DNA from: Brachypodius melanocephalos
Lineage: Eukaryota > Chordata > Aves > Passeriformes > Pycnonotidae
Assembly: GCA_013398615.1 (NCBI GenBank)
Contig: VZSR01003798.1
Location: 14,021,209 to 14,085,208 of the forward strand
DNA length: 64,000 nucleotides
Reading direction: 5' to 3'
A model generated the notes under the pieces. That model saw nothing but the letters and a program-made list of their open reading frames with translations, was not told the origin of the DNA and did not search any database. Position 1 is the first letter of the stretch; every line of letters starts with the position of its first letter. Positions 1 to 14,200 of this stretch are shown one piece after another. Position numbers and translations under genes: made by a program.

Positions 1-3000
1 TATTTGCTTCAGTACCTGAAGAAACAGCTTAGCTCATCAATCAAAAACACATTCTCAGACACCCACAGCAAAACCACCCCCACACACTGTAGGCAAAATG
101 GGTATGTGTAGCGAGAAAAAGAAAATAAGGCTTTCTGACAGATGAGCAAGCTTTTTAGAAAAATAACTCTGTTATCATTTAATTATTGAATTTGTACAGC
201 ATCTTTAACTACCGAGTTGCACAGATTGCTGTAGTACACTAGATTGAAAATACAGTAAATTCAGTAAACCCCCAGCCTAAGCTGCTGCATTACAAAATGA
301 TTCTTATTTGAATATTAAAATTAATTTTAAAATTAACTGGATGACATACCAAACCAGAATTATTTTCAAAACCTATGGAAGGCTTTGAAACCCACAGAAA
401 AGGGGATGGTAAAGTATTCAGTCATAAATTTATACTTGTTTATTTGAAATATTTGTTTCCCACTGCTACAAATACATTTTACAACTATTTTTGTACAGCA
501 TCCTTTCAGAAAACTACAGCACTAGGGCTTGCATTCTGTAGCTGCTTTGATTTACAGATTTTTCCCTTGGATATCTGTTGAATTCAATTCTTGCTTAGCC
601 TCAACTATCACATTTCATTCTCCAATACATGGAATCTCCTACACCAAAGCTGATTGCCTTGATGAAAGGCATCTCATCAAACTCAACAGCCCTTTCTAAA
701 GGAAAACACACCAACACAACTAGAAAACCTTTTGTTCTCAGTATTTGAAATTCTTTTGGATTGTATAATCTGGCCTGTTGAAAAAGATAAACTATTCAAA
801 CTGAGTTTTAACATATCTACCCAAAACATGGAACATCTATGAAATGTACACCATGGACCTTGTCCTAAACTGTTTTCTACATAATCTATTTATTCTGTTA
901 TCTAGAACACAACCCAAATTGGATATTACATCTGCCATCTAATAGCTGTAGACCATTAATAGCATTTCTGATTAGACAGAAATACATATTCCTCAGATAA
1001 AGCTGTATCCAATCAGCCAAGTCAAGCTACTTTGGACTTTCTAAAATGTAGGAAAGCGAAATATTGCTGCCAAAAAAAATATTCATCAGAACTATGATTA
1101 AAAAAATGGTGTGAAAGGCAGCATGCTGGAACTTTTAACAACCCTCATAATTTGGAAGAAATGAAAATTATACCAGTGATTTAAGGGAAAAAGCAAGCTT
1201 TTACCCCGATGAACTGTGAGCATATTTTTTTACTGTCTTACTTCTCTTAATCTGAGCAATGTGTAGTGACAGTGTTCATCAGCACACGCCTGGAGGCCTC
1301 AAATGATACCCTGACTGTGCTTCCTTACCCTTTCACTCTTCTGACACAAGACTGCTGCTTTCTTCTGGGGCCTTGCCCAGGAGAGGGCTCTTGAAAGTCA
1401 CACACTTTTATCTCTGTATCTTGTGCCTTAATGACTACACAGAATTATTGTACAGCTGCTGATATGTATCATTAAAAAAGAAAAAGAAGATTGTATTAGT
1501 AACAAATCTGAGAGAATGGGCACTGCTGAGGTTGTTTGTGGCTTTGGAGAGGTGGTGGATGAGAGATTTTGCTGACATTTGCACTTGGATAGCGTGGAAA
1601 CATGAAACAAAAATGGTTCATGAAATGTATATTAGTTTCTCCACAGCCCTGGAAAGTAACACCACTATCTTCCCAAATTACACATAAAAATAAAGAACCC
1701 TTCATGATGGCTGCTTTCTGCAGAGCTCACATAAATGGCTTGGAGCTGTCACTGTCTGGCCCAAAGCTTATTTCCACTGAGCTGCTGAGAATAAAAGAGA
1801 GTGATTAAAGGAATACAGTGTCACTTCCAATACTGGTTTTGTGGTATACTGCAACAATATCACAGATTAGCACCCCCAATGTATTTTGGAACTCCAATCT
1901 GTGTCTGCTGTACAGCCCAACCCAGAAATCTGGCTGATAGACTTTAGTCTGTGTTTGTCTATATAGCTGGAGACTACTGCTTGCATGTAAAGCTGCACTG
2001 ATCTGATTTTAATACCTCCCAGCACAGAATGTGCTGGATCTGACTTCCAATGCTGAACTGCAGTCACAGGCTGAATTTGCAATTGTGCTGAGGATATCAA
2101 AGACTATTTTCCCTTCCAAAACACAAACATCTCTGTCAGTCTCTCCTCTATATAGATGTAGTAAGGGTTTTTTTTTTTTTTTCATTTGAAGATGTTTCCT
2201 TGATGATGAAATCCTAAAGATTTATTGTAACTTTTACTTTACAATCCAGGCAATGATGGGAACACATTAGTTAACTCTAAAAAAAAAAAACATAATAAGC
2301 AACCTTTCTTTGGATAATCTATTAATTTATTTTATGATAGTATATAGCACAGCTATTTGAAGAGCTCCACAGTAAGCTTCACCTAAAGCAGACAGTTGTA
2401 AATTTGTAATTATAAGTGAAAAAAACCTCTCTGCATTCCATATCTGATTCATATTTTGCTTTTAATAAAAGGAACTGCAACATACATACCTTCTGAAGCA
2501 AAATGAGTGAAAAATTAATAAAGCAATTTAAGAATGTCTCAAGAATGAAAGAAGTGCTATTAATTTTAGTATTAGGGAGAGGTTCAGAAAGATGACACTA
2601 AAGTAAGTGGGGACAGGGTGAAGCTCTAGGGTTCCATTCCAAATCTCAAATCCAATGCTCTAAATAAGAGCCCAAAATTTAGAGAGACTAAATTTAGGTG
2701 TCTAAAATTAAAATGGCCTAAGGGGTCAACAGTCTGTATCTTCCAGTTTATTTAAGAAACTGTATAATTACTCAATTGTGTGAAGAAAAAAAACAACCCA
2801 AATCACAAAGCTCATGCCCTAAGTTCAAGGGCCCAAGTTTAGCATATAATGATTTGCTGTATTCTATGCACTGATTTTCCCTAAAGTTAAAACTTTCGCC
2901 TCAGACACAGGGGTCTCTTTGCTTATAGTATTCTGAATATCAAAAACCCTCTTCACTTGCCATGGGCAGCAATACAGATGATGAACACATGCATTAAGCA

Positions 3001-4438
3001 GCTGTTCCTTTCACTTTTTACAAATTTGGCAATTGTCATCAATACACTCCCTTACTTTCCACCCCTCCTCCCTGTTAAGTGATCTATCAAGGGAAGAAGA
3101 AAGCACAATTCAGAATCTAAGTGTTAATCCTCCAAATATTTAGTAAACTACAGCTGAGAATGATTGGAAGTTGTAGAGTTGTGTTGCCAGAAGAGGCAAT
3201 GACAAGTTAATAGGAGCTGAGAAGCATTTGATTTTAAAGGGTGATTTTAAAAAAGCTTTCACTCTCCTTTCTTCTGCACCTTGAGAAGTTTTTAAGAGAA
3301 CCACCAAATACATTTACTTTGGAGTGGACTATGACATTTCCTAGTTACAGCACCTGATTCTAACTCAGACTGAGGAGAGATGTGCTGTTAATACTCCATG
3401 CCTGCACTTCAGCACCTGAGGCATCCATCAAGATGGTGATTATCATAACATCATTTTGCAAATGCAGGAAACATTTTAATAACAAGAGATCTTAGTCGAT
3501 GAGCCAATAACCACAGAGCCACGCAGCAGAAACCCAGCTGCCCTTTCAGTGCCAGCTTTGCAGCAACAAACCTCACACAGTTTGTACATAACATTCACTG
3601 TCCTGTAGAAACAGAGACTGTGACAGTTCAATCTCATCTTGCACCTGGGAGGTTATTTTCATCCCAGGTCATTTATGAACTAAATAATGAGGTGGTGTCT
3701 CTGTCAATTACATTGCAAATCCTTGCTGTTAAAGACCTTTATATTTAACCACACATGTGAGAGAAGAAAAAAAAACCACACCAAATTAAAAATACCCACC
3801 CCCAGTACAAGATCAGAACAAACCCAAATTCAAAGAAAACTCATACTGAAGAGCATTTTAAAAATCCTGCATCATTCACTCCCTAAAAATCTCATTGCCT
3901 CCCAAATCATCTCCCTTGGGAAGCCAACATGGCCAGAGCTCCACTACACACTGCATCCCTCAGCATTCCTGCTGCAAGCCTAGGACAGACAGGTGAAAGA
4001 GAGAGGAGGGGCCGATGGAAAAAGCTTTCCCTGAGCAGCAGGAACAGAAACTATCCTGTTCTGGATGTACGTGCACACATAAATACATGCATATACACAC
4101 ATATTTATAAATATTTATTCCACCCTAACAGTCTATAAACCCCTGCGAGGCAAACATCCTTCTCTACCACAAATAGAGGAAAGGATTCTCATCTAGAATG
4201 TGTTTTATCTGTGCATAAAGGTTGATATTTTACATTCCCAAGTGTTCCTGACCCCTTTTCTCTAACTGACTGAATTAAAAATGAATTTAAAAAAATACGA
4301 AGACATCTCTTTCAGTTCTGCCACAGAAGTAGAGCAAACTGCCCAAGAAGTGCTTTGTAATTTCCTTCCAAGTTAAACAGCAGAAGTGCTTTTGATTAGA
4401 ACTGTGGCAAACACACATTTTGCTATGATTCCTTTGGC

Positions 4439-4473
4439 TTCAGCCAGCAGCACAGCTCTTGGAGCTGGCTGAA
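4439..4473. repeat. Perfect inverted repeat, 10-bp arms, 15-base loop
   Basis: TTCAGCCAGC at 4,439-4,448 is the exact reverse complement of GCTGGCTGAA at 4,464-4,473. The stem does not extend beyond 10 pairs, so it is too short for a typical microRNA precursor. Confidence 0.7.
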
Positions 4474-6694
4474 ACCTTTCCATTATATTTGACACTCAGC
4501 AGCAGAAACGATGCTAAACCAACAGAAGAAACAATCAGGCTCTTTATTGTTCTCTCTTGGGAACACTGGACATGCCAATGTCCCTCTGATTAAAACAGAT
4601 CAGCAGAACCAAAAACTACAGAAAAACTGTAAAAACACTACAAGGAAAGAACAGGAGATGAGTATCTGCTCCTTGAAAGGCCTATGGCATGAGAAAATAA
4701 GAGGTTTCCTCATTTCTGAAGCTGTACTTCATATTCCAAAGGCTTTCTCCCCAACATATCCTGAAGCACAAAAATAACAGCCAGAGAAAGTGCTTTGCTG
4801 CTTCTGTATGCAATTTAAGGAAGCTCATTAACATTTCTTTCTAATTTATTAGCACCTTGATAACTGAAAAAAAATTTTGGACAGCCAACAGTGAGATGTG
4901 CAAGCGATGCTTTTGGACCTTGACTGCCCCCAAACACTTTCTGTTTCTGGGGTCAACTGCCTCCAGGCATGAGACAGCATCCAGCTGGACACTTGACTCT
5001 GAAAAGCGAGGGGAAATGTGACCCTGCCCCAGTGCACACAGAGACATCCTCACACTGACCATGGAAAAAGCACCAGAGAAAAAGGCCATCAACACAAAGC
5101 CAGATGAAAAGATACGAAGAAATAATCAAAATTTGCAATAAGAACAAAGACATTTTCTTGCTGCTATTAAGTCACCTTAATTTTTTAAAATTTTACCTGT
5201 ATGTTTCTACCCTCCCAGTCAATAGAGGAGTCCTTTGCATCATTAAAGGACTACAGCACTACCTGAAATTTATGATGTCAAGTACTGCAGCATGTGAAAG
5301 TTCTCACATTATGTAAAGTTTTCACACAGAATAAACCTTGAAATTGTCATGTGAGATGCAAAATGACAGTCATATGCTGTCCCTCCAATCCACATTTGGA
5401 TTCCTTTCAAAGCAAGTAAACTTAGAAATTCTGTGTGAAAGTCTGCGGCTAAGGCAGGACACTCACGTTAGTGAAGATCAGAGACTGTGACAAGGTGAAT
5501 GAAGGCTTTCCTAATGGCAGCAAACACAGCTTTTGGCATAAGTGCATCAGTGAAAAGAACAGCTCAAGTGCAAATGCTAACAGCAGCAGAGCAGTGGGGC
5601 TGTGTGTGGGGCTGTGGGTGAGTGAAGCTGGATTCTGAATTCTCTCAGGACTGGTACTTGCTGCCTGCAGTCTGTACAGGCAGCTCGTAAACTTTGGTGA
5701 CACCTGGACCAAACAGAAGAGTCAAATTCCGAGCCCTCCAAGCAGCACAGAGGCAGAACATGTAATTAAAAAGGCCACTCACATATTGTATTTCTGCACA
5801 CTGACTATTTCAACTGGAGAAAAATAGGAGTTGAGGTGTTGAAAATAAGGGTTCCCTGAAAGCACTAGCAGTCTCAGAATGAAGAAGAGGCCAAGGAAAG
5901 AAGGCAGCCAAGATCATGACTGGCAACAAGAGAAAATTCTAGAGATGAGAGACGAGAGATTCATGGAGATGAATCCCAGAAACCCTGGCCAGTGTTTTCC
6001 AAGACTGGTAACTTCAAGCAGAGGCACAGCACAAATCAATCCAACTTCCTACCCAACCTCCCCAACCTTGCAATGCTCAAGCTGCTGGGAAGGGAAGACT
6101 CACTGAATGTGGGGCTGTCAGCAGAGCAGGTGAGGGATATCCCAAATGGGACCAAGGTGATAAAAGCCTCACTCTTGTTGGTTCTACAACAACCCCACTT
6201 CGTGCTGGTTTTAGCTCTGCCTCAGCTTTGAGAGCAGCAATACTCAGTTTCCTCTTAGTTCTCCTCAGCAAGCTGTGACCTTAGGAATAATACTACCTGT
6301 TTATAGATGTTTAAGCACATTTGATTCACCATTTACAAAATAAAAACATAAACAGTAAAAAAAAAGAAAAAAATATACATCTAACTCCCCCAAATCAAGG
6401 AAAAGTTAATTTTATACTGATAGTTGCCACTACCATGGAAAACGCAGCCTAACAGATTTTTAAAAGAACCCCACTAATCTAAAATTGAAGCTCACAATTA
6501 ATAATAAAAAAAGTTAGGAATCCATTGAAGGATGCCAAAGAATTAATTTTTATTTCAAGATTTCTATTTCATGTAACACGGAAAGAAGCAGGCAGGAGTA
6601 TAAAAGCTTGAAAATAGAAAGAGCATCTTATTCTCCTGGGAGTTCATTTCATGCTGTAACTGGTGAAAAGCCTCTTTTAAAAGGTTATAAGTAC

Positions 6695-6740
6695 CATATT
6701 AATTTCATTAGGAAAGGTCCCATGGCATATTAATTTCATT
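6695..6740. repeat. Short direct repeat (15 bases, 31-base spacing)
   Basis: CATATTAATTTCATT occurs at 6,695 and again at 6,726. This is probably a local slippage duplication. Confidence 0.7.
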
Positions 6741-8135
6741 TCTGGCACTGTTATTGCATCTTTTTAGATGCATAAAATCTTAGAGGTAATTTCATTAACA
6801 GTAAAGATCTGAGAAAGGCAACTAAAATATTTTAAACAGATTGGGGACAATTCAGCTAGAAAGCATGCACGTTTACTCTAATTCTCTTCAATTAACACCA
6901 CCCTGACACACAAGAGCTAGCAGGCTCTGCTGCTGAAGTGATGTTATCCCCAAGGCCTCTGTATTTGCAAAGTCTGCATGAACAGCTCTCAAAAGATTAA
7001 TGACCTGCTCCTTTATTTAAGGCAGGTACTCATCTTCTGTGATCACATGTGGGCTCTGCAGCTAAGCATGAAATTTAACAGCTGTCTTAGCTTATTTTGC
7101 AAAGAGACTGTTTTTTCCCCGAACACTGCTACCCTGGGCACTGGGCTATTGGGGACATATAAAATCCTCTAAGAGCCAACATGTGCCATGGCAGTAGCAG
7201 CTTCTCCATCCTGACCTTGATTCTACACCCTGACTTTGCATACAGACCTCTGAAAGTTACCCATGGTCTAGCAAAGCCAACAGGAGCTTTTCATCATAGG
7301 ATAAATTTACAAAATGCAAGTAAATGGAAAGCAAGTCCTAGCAAAGAACATTTCACACTCTGCGATCACTTTTACAAATACAGGATGCTTATTTTGTATG
7401 TTTTAAGTCATGACAATTCTAAAACCCACATACACTGACTGCTTAATTGAAACACCACCTTAGCTACCATAAAAAAGGAAATCCTTTTCTTTTAGTTGTT
7501 TTAAACCCAAACTCTTCATTCATCTGCACTCTTAGTCACAAGAAAGGTAACACGAAAGGGCTTCTTTGAATGACAAAGGTAAAACCTCTGTGTCCAAGGC
7601 TGCTACTTTTTACAGATTTGTGATATTCATCTAATGAGTTAAGAGTCTGTAAGTCAGGAGTGGGGGTCTTTTCAGAAAAGGATGCTATAATTCAACAAGA
7701 CCTGTAGAATTTTAAGAAGAAATTCCACTGCTGAGCTCTACAGCTAGAGTGATTTCAGGAGATCAGACCATATAACCTCATGTATGTCCCACCAGCCTCA
7801 GAAAACTAACAAGTCACATCCTAGACATCTCTCCATCAAAATACTAAATCCCCACAACAGATGCAAATTCTCTGTAGAATTTACCCATTGATACATAGAA
7901 AGTACATTCTGAAATAAAAAAGATAACTTTTAAGCCCTTAACACTAAGGCAAATTTTGATAGTAGTAGTACATTTGCCCATTCTTTGGGTATTTCACCTG
8001 AAGGGGTCAAGAGGTACTGAAAATTAATATTTTAGAAGCTTTGCTTCATGATTGATCATTATTCACAAAGCAGTATAAGCCCTATGATTGACAAGCATGG
8101 GATTCACAGGACAACATGGATTTAGAGCAGTTCTA

Positions 8136-8205
8136 GAGAATCCCAGAAAGGGAAAGATTGGAAGGGAATGCTGGAGTATCTGCCAGAGCTTCCCAAAGAG
8201 GACAC
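8136..8205 (-). mobile_element. Possible old CR1 LINE 3' fragment
   Basis: The pattern GAATCCCAGAAAGGG...ATTGGAAGGGA resembles the reverse complement of an avian CR1 3' end. The match is short and degraded. Confidence 0.3.
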
Positions 8206-11200
8206 ACCTGCAGGTTCAATTTTGAACAGGCATAGCTATCAGCTAGGAAAGCATTTCTGTTTGCACAGTACTGAGGAACAGACAACACACAAGGGTTTGG
8301 GACTTAGGTGCAACTCTGCTTTTTCAGATGCAGAATCAGTGTTTGGAATTAGGGTTTTACAGCTTGGGTATTAATGAAGTTACAGCTTTATATGGAAGTT
8401 TAATCATCAGGACAATAATAAACTTTTTAAAGTACTTCATATGACCTAGAGGCTTAAATCCCATTAAAAGAAGTCATGTGATCTCTTAAGGACCTGTACT
8501 CAGCTTTTCAACTGAGGCAAGGAGCACTGGAAACTTTTAGAACAATTTTCTCTGTATGGCTACTGATATAAAATAATTCATTTTAATCCATCTCTGAAAA
8601 AAAAATTATCTCAACTATTCACGCACAAAACTTAAATGTGCTATTGCAAAACACTAACAAAAGAGCTATCAAGCCACTGGATCTTAGAGTTGGAGTCTGC
8701 TTTTTGCTACATTTGGTCAACTTTATCAAATCCTGAGCCATTTGCATACAGAGGAAGATTCCAGAAGGATACACTTTGTGAATGGCTAGTAATGTATTTA
8801 AAGGAAATGTGCTTATTCTTAACCAAAATATGTTTCCTGTAAATACTGGGAGATCGTGCTGTTAACTTCTTCTGTAAATACAACAAACCCTCTTGTCTTA
8901 TTTAACATACATTATATTCAGTGACCCAGTTTTACAGTGCAAGGCTTGAAGAAGAGCTGTTAGATCTACAAATATGTAATACCACTACATTCCAGCCAAG
9001 CAAAGAGTGGGAACAAGAAAAAGCAACACAGAAGGAGAACTGCATATTATTAGCAGTTCTCTCAATCCAGATATTTTTATTAAACAGGCCTTAAGCTTTT
9101 TCTTGCCTGGCTGCTTAGGAATTTCTACAAATTAAAATTGAAAAACCAACCAACCATCTAACAAAAAATGCCCACACAACTTCCCTGGCAAATTACCGGA
9201 GGATTAGCTAATTCCCTACTTCAAACTAATTTTACAGAGTTTAAAGATTTCTACAGGTTTTCAGGAAATATCTTTGCAATTTGACAATAGAACACATCTG
9301 TAAATCTTCAGCTGCCTTTTCCACAACAATTTCTTTCAAAAGTAGTGAAAGCTCCTCATATCCATGCACATACAGTTTTATATCTACAGCTACTGCATTT
9401 CATTTGCTCTCTAAGTTCAGCTAGGAGATCAAAGAAAGGTCACATTTTGCATAAACAGCTGTGCAGACAGGAAAGTTCCGCTTTGGCGTTTCCACCTTCG
9501 CAACCCTCGCCTGCAGTGCTCATTATCTCAAATTACAAAACTACAATTAACACCAGGTTAAATTTATCACAGTATAGCAATAAAAACAAATAAGATAACC
9601 ACAAGATACTATAATTAGAGTTTGACTTACTAGACATTTTTGTATCTAGATCTTAGGATTTTACTCTACTGCATTGAACCACTTTTAAAATTAGCTGCAC
9701 TCAAGACCACAAAATACACAATAGTGATGAAGTTACAGGTTTCATGAAAACCTATTCTTTTTTTCTTCCTTTCCCTAAACATAATGTATTTTCCATAGCC
9801 ATATCCAAGAAAGATATGGCTTGGAGATAAAATATCACCAGAAATCACCACACCTATGTGGCAAACTATTTTATACAGTTACATTTTGCCCCACTTTAAA
9901 AGGGAATATACTAACACGGCATCAGTTCAAACAGCTCAAAATAGACCTTTTTTCATAGATATTAGTTATGAGATGTGTTTTAAAATATCTGGGCCTTAAT
10001 CTGCAGGTCTCTGACAGTAAAAGACAGTTTTGTGGGTTTGAATAGAGTAATGGTAATAGTGAACTAAACCCACTTGTTGTCCATCCACTCTTTTAGTATT
10101 TCAGCTCAAAATGTATTTTGCTGCCAAAATTATTCCTTCTGAAATAATCTTCTGCCAGAGATACTCAGAACTCCACAACTCAAAGGCTATTTCCTGGCCT
10201 TATTCTGCTAGGAGAGAAGGTCCATCTCAGTGGCCTGGAGGAGGTGGATGGATTTTGTATTTTTAAAGACCCAGACCTCTTTTTTTCCATGTTCCTAAGG
10301 ACTATGGCAGCTTGACTCTCAAAGAATTTGCTACAGAATCATTTTCTCCTCCACTGAGAAGTCTAAGACCCATAGAAGAAAAATGGTGCACAGAAAACAT
10401 ACATACACATGTTGCTATAACCTTTATAAGAAAATAATTGGGGTAAAGCCAGTCATAGGACTATTTCTACCCAAAATGTACCATAAAATTATATGCTCTC
10501 CCAATCTTTACCTCACAAAAATAAAGCCACTTTTTATGGAAGTAAACTTCATGAAACCCAAAGAAGGATATTTCACATGTTTCTCTTTTTTCTGTAAAGA
10601 TACATTTAATGACAATCAAAAGGTTTCAGAGATATCTTCTCTCATGAGTACATGTCTCTCTATTTATACTGGATAGGAAAATATTTTATCTAAAATATGA
10701 GAGGCATGTGGAATGAAACCTAACAACTGAATAGCTCTTGAAGGGGCCATTTCTCATGTAAAGCATATTTTAGGAGACAAAACAAGAAAGGAAAATGATA
10801 ACAGCTCTGTTTCTCAAATTCTATATCAAAGAAAGTCAAGAGATTATCAGCTAGATGCAAACATGTCACCAACTGCAGACACTTAGAACCGAGCTGCTCA
10901 GGCTGAGTATTCATCTCTGGTGGTAGCAAAAGATAATGGTTTATATTTCCGTGCTAATTGAGGTGTACACTTTGCAGCCTTGTGTGCTCATAACCAAGCA
11001 CCTGATCTGCATTAGGATGAGGGGGGGCAGCCAGCAATACCTCAACTGGAGGCACATGCATCAGGTTTTCCAGGGTGAGTACACAAGGATTATCTGCAGA
11101 CACCACAATATCATCCTCTTGAAGGCAGAGTGCTGCCAAGCCTCATGAGCAACACATCCCAGCAGTGAGGTGTGTGTGCCAGTGAGAGCCACAGGCTTGC

Positions 11201-14200
11201 TTTAAAGATACCCTCATGTGTAATAAGTAATTAATAGCTTGTAGCATGTGTTTTTAACCACTAAATGAGTTCAAATAGACTTGGACCCTACTAAAAAATT
11301 CTTATTAATTCCCGCAGTCACAAGTACTGAGATTCAATTTCCAACTACTAGCCACTGACACATCCTCCTCTGCCAGTCCCAGGGATTTTCCCTCTGAAAG
11401 GTAAAGGAACTGAGAACAGTATTTGGGATGGATGAAGCAACAGGAACTAGGTATCTCCCGTTACAAAGATGATGTAGCCCAGAGAGAGACAACGTAGCAA
11501 TTATTGTTACAATCAACACAGCTCTAGAGTTACGATGCTGCTCTTTCTTCTGCACAGACTTTTATCTGTCAATGTCAGAAGAAATTTCGAACAATGCAGA
11601 ATTATAAAAATGCAAACTGTGTTGCCCAGGAGACAATACAGATCTACATGGAGTTCCTTCAAGAGAACTCTAATATAACATTTTTCCACAACCTTTTGTT
11701 TCCTCTTATTCTTGCCACAAAAAGGCATCCTTTTAATAATCCTGATTAAATTCTGCTTTGATTTACAGCCTGACTATAACCAATGAATATCTACCTTTGT
11801 ATTTCCTGCCCAAAACTGTTATACAGTTCTTACCTACTAAGCATGCTCAGGTTGGAATGCCAGAGCAGAGACACAAGTGTGCCTATACACAGTGAGAGAA
11901 ATACGAGAGAAAGAGCAAAGCACTTCTGGGTGCCTCTCAGAAAAGGAGGATTACTCATATGAGTGCAAGCAGCTTTTCCTACTTTATTGGAAACTGTCTT
12001 GAAGTATTGAGCAGTGAACTGAACCACAATACAGACATCAAAAAAACTTAATTATAAACATAGATGTGAGTTCTGTATATCTGAGGCTCATATGCAGAGA
12101 AGGCTTTCAGAGAAGGCTGAAAGAATAAACTGTCTATTGCTAAGAAACACTTGGCTTCTACAATTCTTGCCAGCCACCAAGACTCCCAACTACAAGCCTC
12201 AAAAATTCATTCCTTCACACAGGTCTTCTTTCAACACAGAAGAGGCACTGCAAAAAGTCCAGTAGTAGAATATCTGAATTTTTGTCACCTGCCTCCTGGC
12301 ATATCAAAACTATACAGGACAAGAAACTGTGAGAGTTGCTCATAGGGCCTCAAATCTCCATGAAAAATGGTCACTAAAACCTGGAAATGCCATCCTACAT
12401 GAGTTAACGTTGGCATGCCTTCCCATTGTTTTATTTTGAACCATTCTTTTTAAGATTGTTGAAAAACCAAACATGAAACACCAACAGATATAAATTTCAG
12501 CTGTCATGATTTTTCATTTAAATTCTGAATTTTCAGGTTAGCTTCACAATCTCCAAGTTTAATCCCGTTCTTGTAAATGCATGATACTCAAGGGTAATGG
12601 GAAAGGATACTACTTTTCAATGGCAATTTCTCACCAGCAAAGTGCAAACAGTGTATCAACCTGATTTTATTTAACCTTATCCTTGTGGCTTTCTCCATTA
12701 TATGTTACTTCTGTTAATTTGTTTTAAAGGAGAGTTTGTCTCCAGCTGTACTTGGTAGAACAGATGAACACATTATCTGAGTCTTTCCCACATGGGAACT
12801 TTATCTAAAGGTTGTATATTCTGTCATTCTTTCTGCTGACATTACATAAATCTTCCTTTCCTTTAAACCACTTGTATTCTTCCAGAGACAAAGATGTAAA
12901 GAGTTATTTAGAGAGACGTGGAGGTGATTTCACTACTCCACACTTAATTATAGTTTGTTAAATCAATACTTTATTTACACTAAAACAATCTTGTCTCATT
13001 ACCATAATGTTACTGAATACACCTATGTCCTCCATGAGAATTGACCATTTAACAGTTCTAAGACTGAAAACAGAAGCTACTGGGATATTAAATATTCTCA
13101 GGTAAGAGACAGGCAAATGCTAAGAGATGGCAGATCTGAAACTGCACCTGACACATCCATCTGCAATGCTTTGGTCTGGGTTCTGTTCTCAGGTAAATAT
13201 GTTATTCTGATTAGGGAAAAGGTGTTATCTCTCTGTGTCTAAGTGTACAGTTGATAGTCTGTGTTTACTGCTACTGTCTGCTGCTTGGCACAGGGTGAAT
13301 CTAGGTAATAAACTCAAATTCACCACCATCAAGCAATTGTCCTTTACATTACTCTCAGCACTGAGGGAAAACTAACACAGGATAAAAGCTCCTTTGCACT
13401 GCCTCAGAAACTTTGCAGGCAATATAAGTGTTTGCACAGAAATTTAATTGGTATGTAGCTAGACAGAGACATCTGGGTTCACCCCCCATGTCCTTGCTTA
13501 GCAATATCCTACAGGGTGTAAGTACCCTACAGAATCACTAGTCAGTAATAGTGAAATGACTCATTCCAACCAGAGACAGAGCAGCATAAGCCAGGCACTG
13601 TTTCTTGCACTTTGTTTCTTGTTGCAAATAGATCTCAAAAGAGATGAGAAATGCTAAGCCAGTAAAGATATTAGTGTTATGTGATGTTATTTGGCATTCT
13701 TGTACTCGAGATTTGGGTAGTTCCAGACAGACAAAACCCTTGACAAAGTCAGGCTCCCAACTTAAAGTTCTTCCACTACTGTACTGTGTCTATGTAGACG
13801 CTGGCTATGGGACACAGTTACAGCCCTTCTTTGATTGAAGAGTGCCTTTAAAGGAAATGATACTTACTGTACTATTCAGAAAGTAAATACAACGGAAAAA
13901 AGTAAAGTGACTTAACAACAAATATGAGCTCTGTAAGAAAGGTTTCCTACCCCAGTGCCCTTGTTCTTGGGACTAGAAGTCATCTGTGAGATAACTGAAT
14001 TGTCACTCACTCATGCATTTAATGTTTCAGCAGTACCAATACAACAACCTGAGCCCAGTCTACTGTGTAATACAAAGGAATTCATTCAGTATGTTTTTCA
14101 ATCAGGAATATAACATCAGCAGTTTCATTCCTGTTTAGGTGCTGAAATATAAAAGACAGAAAATTAGAGAAGAATTTTTCATTCAGATTTCCTAATAGGC

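Noticed and set aside
11830..12027. 65-codon reverse frame ending at a GTAAGA donor-like site
   Set aside because: There is a good donor but no credible acceptor, and the peptide looks like a random hydrophobic stretch.
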